A stretch of DNA of 9,816 nucleotides from NCBI GenBank assembly GCA_030609605.1, contig JAUWBY010000066.1:1-9816 (forward strand), read 5' to 3'. The notes beneath the pieces were generated by a model that was not told the DNA's origin, made no database searches, and saw only the letters and a list, made by a program, of their open reading frames with translations. Both the position numbers and the translations under genes were made by a program. Below are positions 1-5,188 of this stretch, piece by piece (position 1 is the first letter of the stretch; every line of letters begins with the position of its first letter). The stretch is from Candidatus Eiseniibacteriota bacterium (GTDB taxonomy: Bacteria; Joyebacterota; Joyebacteria; Joyebacterales; Joyebacteraceae).

Positions 1-185
1 CCGCGGTGATTCCCAAAGCGTATCTTCCGGACAAAGCGCCTGACATCGACGTCGGCCGGACAGCCGGAGTTGCAGGGCGGATCGTCGCACATCAGACAGC
101 GCGACGCTTCGATCACTGCCTCATGCGGAGCATAACTTCGACCGGTCTCCTCGAGTGACAAGTGCGCTGTACTCGTGTTGGTCAT
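1..185 (-). CDS. N-terminal fragment of a PreT/GltD-like Fe-S flavoprotein oxidoreductase (cut by window start)
   Basis: Only the first 61 complete codons are present. They match the N-terminal Fe-S domain shared by the dihydropyrimidine dehydrogenase subunit PreT, glutamate synthase small subunits and related NAD(P)H-dependent flavoproteins. EASRCLMCDDPPCNSGCP (26-43) carries cysteines 30, 33, 38 and 42, and DVDVRRFVRKIRFGNHR then leads into the usual helix. In known relatives this domain binds [4Fe-4S] clusters and is followed by FAD- and NAD(P)H-binding domains, which would lie beyond the window. From memory, the tract is closest to E. coli PreT, but the fragment is too short to choose among pyrimidine reduction, glutamate synthase and other roles. 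The ATG at 185 is well supported by GAGGAG (197-192) with 6-base spacing. A 125-base gap separates it from the upstream gene, so it may be transcribed separately. Confidence 0.85.
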   Translation of the reverse strand, partial: MTNTSTAHLSLEETGRSYAPHEAVIEASRCLMCDDPPCNSGCPADVDVRRFVRKIRFGNHR

Positions 186-191
186 AGGGGA

Positions 192-197
192 CTCCTC
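192..197 (-). promoter_or_regulatory. Ribosome binding site of the PreT-like gene
   Basis: GAGGAG on the minus strand, 6 bases before the ATG at 185-183. It fixes the start of a gene of which only the beginning is visible. Confidence 0.75.
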
Positions 198-210
198 GGT
201 GCCAGAGATG

Positions 211-236
211 GACAAGCGCGCACAACGCGCGCCGTC
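211..236 (-). other. GC-rich hairpin in the leader of the PreT-like gene
   Basis: GCGCGC (216-221) and GCGCGC (227-232) flank the 5-base loop ACAAC and form a 6-base-pair stem. GAC (211-213) and GTC (234-236) can add three pairs beyond a small asymmetric bulge. No T-run follows on either strand, so it is not a classical intrinsic terminator. On the minus strand it ends 25 bases before the ATG at 185 and could pause transcription, or shape mRNA between the upstream operon and the next gene. Function is unproven. Confidence 0.4.
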
Positions 237-247
237 TGCGAACAGAT

Positions 248-303
248 CTGCCGCCAGCCGCCTCCGTGAGCGGCCCTGCCGTCAACCGCCTCCGCATGCG
301 GCC
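248..303. repeat. 28-base tandem duplication in the intergenic gap
   Basis: Units 248-275 and 276-303 are adjacent and match at 23 of 28 bases; their first 19 bases match at 17. They lie between the stop of the HHH-barrel gene (311) and the start of the PreT-like gene (185). The second unit includes part of the perfect palindrome CCGCATGCGG (292-301). No reading frame or known element explains the duplication. Confidence 0.7.
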
Positions 304-310
304 CGGCCCG

Positions 311-2497
311 TCAGCCTTGGATATCGAGTCCTATGCCGAACTCCAGACGCCCAGGCGAGGGTCCGCCCGCGAGGCGCGCCGCGACGGAGATGCTGCGAGA
401 AATGGTAGTCCGAGCGCGAATATACCACCTCGTTCCGGGGTCGTTCAAGGTCCTAAGCCCCATCTCTCCGGTCAGTCCCGGCTCGTAGTGTGGAATCCTG
501 CAGCTCCGCCCCTCGCTTGCGACTGTCACCGCCCCGAAGTCGATAGCCACACTCTCGGTCAGTTGCGTTGTGGAGCGCGCGCTCAGAGACACCGCTGTTC
601 CCAACCCGATCCCGTTCAGATCCGCAACCGAACGTCGGATCGCGAGACGCAGGCCCCCGGCCCCGGATGCACGAAGGATCACCCACTGCGTCCGAACCTG
701 CTCCCGCCCAGTCATCTCCGGTTCTCCATCCTCGACCGAGCGTGCGCGGAGCCTACCGCCGAAGGTTATCCTCCCCAAGCCGCGTGCGTTCAGCTCCGTG
801 CCCAGCTCGACCAGACCGGAGGGCTCCGGAAGAGTGTTGTGATAGGTCCGCCAGGGATGGCTTGTCGCTCGGGCCGCCCCCCAGATCCTCCATGCGCCTC
901 TGGCTGTGTAGGAAAGACGCAGCCACCCCGAGAGAGCGTTGGTACCCCCGGATGTCCCGGGGAGGGCCGAACCAAGGGGACTCCGAAAGCTCTCCGACTG
1001 GTAGCCGCACCCAAACGACGACTGCACTGCCCCCGACCGCGCTCTGACACCTGCCAGAAACGCGCTGCCTCCTTGGGTGGAGCGAGCGAACTCAACCCCC
1101 GTCCTCCAGTCGCCGGACATCAGAACGGCATCGAGTGAAGCCAACGTCACCTCGGCTCCGCTGAGACGGTAGCGCTGCCGCAAGGGATCTCCGTGAGCCA
1201 GCGGAGGATCGAAGGAGAACCTGAGCAGACTTGCACCGAGGACCAGCGATGGTTGATTGAGGGACTGCCCCGGTGAATCGGCACGGCTGTCCCGATCACC
1301 GAAGACCGACGCCGTCACGCGGCCGCCGGAGATCGTCTCAGCAAGCGCTTCCTTCCCCGCTCTCTCACTCTCCGTTCTGTGGTATCCGGAAGCCCGAACG
1401 GATGTCACGCGGCCGTTATCATCAATCGTGGCGTCCAGTTGGGTCCGTGCAGCAACGAACCCCAATGACATCTTCCTTCCGACACGTCCGGTCGCCACGA
1501 TCCCGCGACGCGCCGTCGTTTCGGACATGCCATCGTATCCCTTGATGCGGTCACGCGGGACAGGTAGGCGCTCTGCCGTCGCTAGACCCTGGGACCCGGC
1601 AATGAGGCCCTGCCCCCAGCGCAGGTTGAAGTCACCGGCGACAGCGCGCCCGTGCGGGCTATCCCACGTGATGTGCGCCGCCACATGGTCCGCTAACTTG
1701 CTTTCTCCGGGGTCCTTCTCGAACGCCACCCCGGCAGTCAGCCGGTCGCCGCGAGAGACGCGCAGGCGGATGCACGTTCTCGCCTCCGCAAGAGGATCTT
1801 CCCACTCGAAAGCCAACCCAGGATCCGGAGGGCTGCTGTGGCTTCCCGACAACCTCGTCGTCAGGCTCCAGGCCAAGCCTCTCTCGGCGGTCGACTGGCC
1901 GGAAGCTTCACCCGGAGCGCCCGCAACTGAACCCGCCATCGATGCCTGAACCGCCGCGCCGCTCGGTGTCACACCACTCGCCGGCACGCCGCTCGCCGCC
2001 ACACCACCGACCGAACCGTCCACCGGCACCATGACGTACGGCGCCAGGGCGTCCACAGACGCTACGGTGAGCCCTCTGAAGCCGACAAGATCACGCAGAC
2101 TCGTGAGCTCTCCCTTCTCCTCGCGGTACTGGAGGACGGCTGCGGCAGAGACCGGATCTATGAATGGAACGAGCAGAAGATCTGAGAGAGAGCAGCTGTT
2201 GAGATCTATGGGGTTGGCCCTAAAGGCCGCAGCCTCCCGAATCAGCCAGTCCGCCACCGCGTTCTCCTCGCCGCCGTCCTCAGCAAGCGATTCGTCCGCA
2301 ACCGGTGGGAGCCACTGATCGAATTCGTCGCACTCGGCCCTCCCCGCAACCGTGAGAAGAAACGCACAGAGAAGTAGTGCGACGGGCCCGGGCCAGCCTC
2401 TCGCGCATCGACCTCCGCACTGCCCCGTACATCCTCCTGTGCAACGTCCTGTGCAACGTCCTATGCGCCCCCTATAGCGTGAACGATACCGACACAA
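311..2497 (-). CDS. Exported helix-hairpin-helix (ComEA-like) domain fused to a probable outer-membrane beta-barrel
   Basis: About 728 residues from a TTG start at 2497. Predicted layout: arginine- and cysteine-rich N-region, hydrophobic signal core (PVALLLCAFLLTVAGRA, about 38-54), an HHH domain (about 95-156; NPIDLNSCSLSDLLLVPFID, then KGELTSLRDLVGFRGLT), a low-complexity Ala/Gly/Ser/Pro linker (about 159-207) and a long glycine-rich region of beta-strands to the end. The stretch GRAVAGDFNLRWGQGLIAG (about 283-301) resembles a motif I recall from HHH-barrel proteins of Bacteroidetes/Chlorobi-like bacteria. HHH domains of this type in ComEA bind double-stranded DNA in the periplasm; DNA binding here is inference. 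No ATG or GTG is in frame near the signal peptide. TTG 2497 has GGAGG 8 bases upstream (2510-2506); the other candidate, TTG 2536, has no SD. The start overlaps the preceding gene by 26 bases. Confidence 0.82.
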   Translation of the reverse strand: MCRYRSRYRGRIGRCTGRCTGGCTGQCGGRCARGWPGPVALLLCAFLLTVAGRAECDEFDQWLPPVADESLAEDGGEENAVADWLIREAAAFRANPIDLNSCSLSDLLLVPFIDPVSAAAVLQYREEKGELTSLRDLVGFRGLTVASVDALAPYVMVPVDGSVGGVAASGVPASGVTPSGAAVQASMAGSVAGAPGEASGQSTAERGLAWSLTTRLSGSHSSPPDPGLAFEWEDPLAEARTCIRLRVSRGDRLTAGVAFEKDPGESKLADHVAAHITWDSPHGRAVAGDFNLRWGQGLIAGSQGLATAERLPVPRDRIKGYDGMSETTARRGIVATGRVGRKMSLGFVAARTQLDATIDDNGRVTSVRASGYHRTESERAGKEALAETISGGRVTASVFGDRDSRADSPGQSLNQPSLVLGASLLRFSFDPPLAHGDPLRQRYRLSGAEVTLASLDAVLMSGDWRTGVEFARSTQGGSAFLAGVRARSGAVQSSFGCGYQSESFRSPLGSALPGTSGGTNALSGWLRLSYTARGAWRIWGAARATSHPWRTYHNTLPEPSGLVELGTELNARGLGRITFGGRLRARSVEDGEPEMTGREQVRTQWVILRASGAGGLRLAIRRSVADLNGIGLGTAVSLSARSTTQLTESVAIDFGAVTVASEGRSCRIPHYEPGLTGEMGLRTLNDPGTRWYIRARTTISRSISVAARLAGGPSPGRLEFGIGLDIQG
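1957..2008 (-). repeat. 30-base imperfect tandem repeat in the HHH-to-barrel linker
   Basis: Segments 1957-1978 and 1987-2008 match at 18 of 22 bases with a 30-base period. They encode part of the Gly/Ala/Ser/Val/Pro linker (GVAASGVPAS followed by GVTPSGAAVQ) between the HHH domain and the predicted barrel. The linker is probably disordered and its length may vary between relatives. Confidence 0.6.
2396..2464 (-). repeat. 12-base tandem repeat encoding a cysteine-every-fourth-residue tract
   Basis: Two exact 12-base copies (2450-2461 and 2438-2449; minus-strand unit GGACGTTGCACA) are followed by three degenerate copies in the same frame. They encode a GRCT-like tetrapeptide series with five cysteines spaced exactly four residues apart (residues 15, 19, 23, 27 and 31 from TTG 2497). 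The tract sits in the N-region of the HHH-barrel signal peptide, just before its hydrophobic core. As the unit is a multiple of three, changes in copy number would keep the frame. Confidence 0.75.
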
Positions 2498-3320
2498 ATG
2501 TGGATCCTCCGAGATGGGGATGCCACTGCCACGCAAGGTCCACTATCGGCCTGCGTAGACGCCTCGCGCCGATTCCGAAGCCAAACGCGAAGCGACCGGG
2601 CTCGGTGCCGCCGCCGGCTCGCAATCGGAGCCAGTCGGTGGCCGCGAGTTCGACGCCCATGCTGAACGAGGACGGGAACCCCGGCTCATTCTCCACGGCC
2701 ATGCCGAGCGTCGCCTCATCGAGAATGAGAGATAGCCTGCCGCGCGCCCGCGTGGAAACAGGGGAAGTTCCTATCGACACACTCGTCATATTGAAGAGCG
2801 ACATTTCGACTGCCACCCTACCCCGAAGGAGCCATAGCACAGCCGGGTCGAACGCGATCGCCCACTTGCTTTCGATGCCATCCGCCACGATTCCCATCAC
2901 GTGTGCCCGCAAGCGGACGGCCCCACCCTCGCCGACCGGACTGCTCCATCCGACATTCAGAGACTGTTCCCGATAGAGAGAGGAACCCAGGCTCGATCCG
3001 CCGAGCAGAAGCTCACCCGGCCCAAGACAAAGCCTGGTCCCAATGTCAAACGACCGGATATCCTCAAGCCCGTAGTGCTCCGCTGCCGACAGAACGGTAC
3101 TGCCGTTTGGACTGACCGGCGCCGCGTGCCCCACAGAGAGACCAGTGGTGACATCCGCGCCCGTCCGTCTCGCGAGAGAGACAAGATCCACGTCCGGAAG
3201 GGCGTCGAGAGCTCCTGCTGAAGCCGCGTACGGCGCGTCGAGCTCGAACGAAGCACGAACAGGCAAGACGACAACGGGGAGTGAAGCGCACACGAGGGTG
3301 GCAAGAAGTACATGTTTCAT
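2472..3320 (-). CDS. Probable outer-membrane beta-barrel protein (PorV/PorQ-like appearance), function unknown
   Basis: 282 residues. A clean signal peptide covers residues 1-23 (MKH, then a hydrophobic core, then PVRA before SFEL). The mature protein is made of alternating, glycine-rich amphipathic stretches typical of a transmembrane beta-barrel, and it ends in a strand-like VSVSFTL. The last third (MGVELAATDWLRLRAGGG, FGFGIGARRL, and a final strand) recalls the PorV/PorQ-like outer-membrane families of FCB-group bacteria, but I cannot assign a named family with certainty. The ATG at 3320 is firm: AGGAGG lies 6 bases upstream and a signal peptide follows directly. The frame stays open further upstream, but only over the 3' end of the preceding gene. 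The gap to that gene's stop is 10 bases, implying translational coupling. The gene's end overlaps the start of the following HHH-barrel gene by about 26 bases. Confidence 0.75.
   Translation of the reverse strand: MKHVLLATLVCASLPVVVLPVRASFELDAPYAASAGALDALPDVDLVSLARRTGADVTTGLSVGHAAPVSPNGSTVLSAAEHYGLEDIRSFDIGTRLCLGPGELLLGGSSLGSSLYREQSLNVGWSSPVGEGGAVRLRAHVMGIVADGIESKWAIAFDPAVLWLLRGRVAVEMSLFNMTSVSIGTSPVSTRARGRLSLILDEATLGMAVENEPGFPSSFSMGVELAATDWLRLRAGGGTEPGRFAFGFGIGARRLRRPIVDLAWQWHPHLGGSTFVSVSFTL
2506..2510 (-). promoter_or_regulatory. Ribosome binding site supporting the TTG start of the HHH-barrel gene
   Basis: GGAGG on the minus strand lies 8 bases before TTG at 2497-2495, inside the coding sequence of the preceding barrel gene. 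It is the only SD-like site at usable distance from any in-frame start codon for this gene. Confidence 0.5.
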
Positions 3321-3326
3321 CCGGCG

Positions 3327-3333
3327 CCTCCTA
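3327..3333 (-). promoter_or_regulatory. Ribosome binding site fused to the upstream stop codon
   Basis: The minus-strand heptamer TAGGAGG contains both the TAG stop of the lamin-tail gene (3333-3331) and the SD AGGAGG (3332-3327) of the barrel gene, with 6 bases to the ATG at 3320. Ribosomes finishing the first gene sit directly on the second gene's binding site, which supports coupled translation of the pair. Confidence 0.8.
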
Positions 3334-5136
3334 GCGGACCAATGCGACCGCAGCTTTCGCCCTGACAATAACGCCCACGCGCGCATCGATCGCCTCAAGG
3401 AAAAGCACATAGAGACCGGAGGGAAGCACGGTGCCGTTATCATCCGTCCCGTTCCAGATGAGCTCGTGCCGCCCCGATGTGGCAACCAGATCCTTGAGAA
3501 CAGCACGGACACGCCCTTTGAGATCAAAGACCGTCAGCCTGATTGTGGCCCGAGCTACCGGGATATCGAAGTGAATGACCGTGCGATCGTTATGCCCGTC
3601 GCCGTCGGGCGTAAACGGGTTCGGCGAAACCGTCAATCGTCCGTCGGACGGAAGGCGCGCGATGTGAATACTGTTTGTACGCCCCGGCGTCCCACCCTCG
3701 GGCGCCACGCACCCACCCCAGTTGTTGGCGTCATCCGACGGCATCTCCGGTCGGACCCGCTCAAGTGATATTCCCTTCTCACCACCCCAGTTCTTCGAGT
3801 AGATCACGACGTCGATAGGCGTTTCGAACTCGTCGAGCAGCGCAACATGATCGTTCACGCTCAGCGCTTCCCAGTGTTCGCTCTCGACTACTGGTACCGT
3901 CGTCACAACAAGTTCAGCGTCACGCGCCACGACAATGAAGCCATCGGGCGGAAGCCCGATCGTGACTTCCGGGAAGACCGGTGTAAGGATGGACGCGTCA
4001 GCGTCATCACCGATCATCCACCCGGCGAGATTCAAGGTCTCGCCGCTGACATTCACAAGCTCGAGCCATTCCGTAGCGCCTTCCGCCGGGGAGTGCATGA
4101 TCTCATTCAAGGCTACGAGAGCCCCCGCCCGGCCGACTGTGAAGGACGTCGCTGCCGTGTTGTTCTCCGTGTTGTCGTCCTCGCCGTGGTCGAGAACAAC
4201 TCGGGCGGTGTGATAACCGGCTGTTGGTGAGCTCAAAATGAGCGACATACGGAGCGTGTCCCTCGGCGCCAGCTCTTCATTCACGGTCTCAGCAACCGCT
4301 GGAAGTGATAGACTATCTACGAACAGTCGAAGGAGCGCGCTTCCCGCCTCTATCGGGACGGATCCCACGTTCTCGATCCTGCACTCGATCCGTACCGGCT
4401 CATCGGCCACAAGGATCACTCTCCCCACATGCAGGACGCGTATCGAGAGATCGTGTTCCAGAGCGTTACGGTACCCGGGGGTAGGAACTGACGATGAGAA
4501 GTCGAGGGCGTTGACGTCGTGATCGTAGCAGTCTGGAATGCGCGCCAGCGAATTCCCGGACGACACGTCCTCCGCAGGCGATCCTTCGTAGTATCCCTGG
4601 AAGAGTGGTTCGCCCCATCCGACCAGATCCACGACATCGGATCCGTCGGTCAGTCGCACAGCATCGGGGCCATTCTGGAGATCGAGCGGCGTCTCGTAGT
4701 CCGGAGCGGGGACGACATCGCTCTCACCGATGAGGAAGATTCCACCCGGATCGAGATAGTCGAGATCTCCACCTATCCACTCCACGGTCCAGTCATCGGG
4801 ATTGGCGCCGTTGCCGGTCTCGAGTACCCAGCCCGTGAGCAGAACGCCCGAAGCTCCGCAGTTCATGAGTTCCACGAACTCGTGTCCGCTATCGCTCCCA
4901 TCGGGATCGTAGAGGACTTCGTTGATAACGACCTGCGCGCTGCATGTCGGGGGCATGAGAAGGATGAACGTCGCCGCCACAACAAGCGGCAGAATACGGG
5001 GAACCAGGGACACCGTCACCAGAAGCGGTAGGACGCGGGGAGCGATGACACCGGCAATCGGTGGGGATACTGAACCAGGGGGACAAGCATCTGAACGGGG
5101 ACTGCACAACAGGGGCCGCGGTCGGCCACACGCCAT
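3331..5136 (-). CDS. Exported lamin-tail domain protein with C-terminal FlgD-like Ig domain
   Basis: About 601 residues, predicted to be secreted or surface-exposed; no enzymatic motif is seen. Numbers count from the first ATG (5139). An unusually long N-terminus precedes a signal sequence ending near TCSA (65-68), with mature protein starting QVVINEV. Domains: lamin-tail 1 (about 69-224; NEVLYDPDGSDSGHEFVEL at 73-91, PTPGYRN at the end), CARDB-like adhesion domain (about 230-336; ending NTENNTAATSF), lamin-tail 2 (about 341-488; NEIMHSPAEGATEWLEL at 345-361, GGTPGRTNS at the end) and a FlgD-like Ig domain (about 501-602; SPNPFTPDGDGHND, GTDDNGTVLPSGLYVL). C-terminal domains of this kind can serve as sorting or anchoring modules in FCB-type bacteria. 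Two ATGs stand in tandem (5139 and 5136); GGAGG is 3 bases from the first and 6 from the second, so the second is preferred. The gap after the VWA gene is about 50 bases. Confidence 0.88.
   Translation of the reverse strand: MACGRPRPLLCSPRSDACPPGSVSPPIAGVIAPRVLPLLVTVSLVPRILPLVVAATFILLMPPTCSAQVVINEVLYDPDGSDSGHEFVELMNCGASGVLLTGWVLETGNGANPDDWTVEWIGGDLDYLDPGGIFLIGESDVVPAPDYETPLDLQNGPDAVRLTDGSDVVDLVGWGEPLFQGYYEGSPAEDVSSGNSLARIPDCYDHDVNALDFSSSVPTPGYRNALEHDLSIRVLHVGRVILVADEPVRIECRIENVGSVPIEAGSALLRLFVDSLSLPAVAETVNEELAPRDTLRMSLILSSPTAGYHTARVVLDHGEDDNTENNTAATSFTVGRAGALVALNEIMHSPAEGATEWLELVNVSGETLNLAGWMIGDDADASILTPVFPEVTIGLPPDGFIVVARDAELVVTTVPVVESEHWEALSVNDHVALLDEFETPIDVVIYSKNWGGEKGISLERVRPEMPSDDANNWGGCVAPEGGTPGRTNSIHIARLPSDGRLTVSPNPFTPDGDGHNDRTVIHFDIPVARATIRLTVFDLKGRVRAVLKDLVATSGRHELIWNGTDDNGTVLPSGLYVLFLEAIDARVGVIVRAKAAVALVR
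4963..5040 (-). repeat. 13-residue duplication in the signal region of the lamin-tail protein
   Basis: Two adjacent 39-base units encode PRVLPLLVTVSLV and PRILPLVVAATFI, residues 34-46 and 47-59 counted from the first ATG. The first 24 bases of the units match at 18 positions. The effect is a doubled hydrophobic stretch, with an arginine in the middle, ahead of the predicted signal cleavage site near residue 68. Confidence 0.65.
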
Positions 5137-5142
5137 CATCCA

Positions 5143-5149
5143 CCTCCCT
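5143..5149 (-). promoter_or_regulatory. Ribosome binding site of the lamin-tail gene (decides between tandem ATGs)
   Basis: AGGGAGG on the minus strand precedes the ATGATG at 5139-5134. Spacing from GGAGG is 3 bases to the first ATG and 6 to the second, which favours 5136 as the start. The choice changes the protein by only one Met. Confidence 0.75.
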
Positions 5150-5188
5150 CACGACCGTCAGGACCAATTTCATCTGTTCGTCATCGCT

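Noticed and set aside
211..236. Hairpin as an intrinsic terminator of the five-gene unit
   Set aside because: The stem is GC-rich but no T-run follows on either strand, so only a generic hairpin is reported.
264..289. TTGACG on the minus strand as a -35 box for the PreT-like gene
   Set aside because: The hexamer is present, but 17 bases downstream there is only GC-rich sequence and no -10-like element, so a promoter cannot be supported.
266..1138. Long plus-strand open frame antisense to the HHH-barrel gene
   Set aside because: It lies over a well-supported minus-strand gene. Its product is rich in Arg, Pro, Ser and Cys with no recognisable fold, as expected for an antisense frame in GC-rich DNA.
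1257..1949. Plus-strand frame of 230 codons
   Set aside because: Another antisense shadow of the HHH-barrel gene, with no ribosome binding site or domain signal.
3321..3527. Upstream extension of the small barrel gene to 3527
   Set aside because: The extension would overlap the FlgD-like domain of the preceding gene. The ATG at 3320 has an excellent SD sequence and starts a clean signal peptide.
3331..3640. Type IX secretion sorting domain at the C-terminus of the lamin-tail protein
   Set aside because: The FlgD-like Ig domain resembles type-A sorting domains, but the fold also occurs in bacteria without that system, and no secretion component is identifiable here beyond a vague PorV-like barrel.
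3145..3768. Plus-strand frame of 207 codons across two minus-strand genes
   Set aside because: It spans the junction of the barrel and lamin-tail genes on the opposite strand, and its composition shows no protein-like pattern.
4889..5173. Minus-strand frame starting MKLVLTVV just upstream of the lamin-tail start
   Set aside because: It begins like a signal peptide but soon turns into Cys/Pro/Arg-rich sequence in a different frame from the lamin-tail domains, and has no SD of its own.
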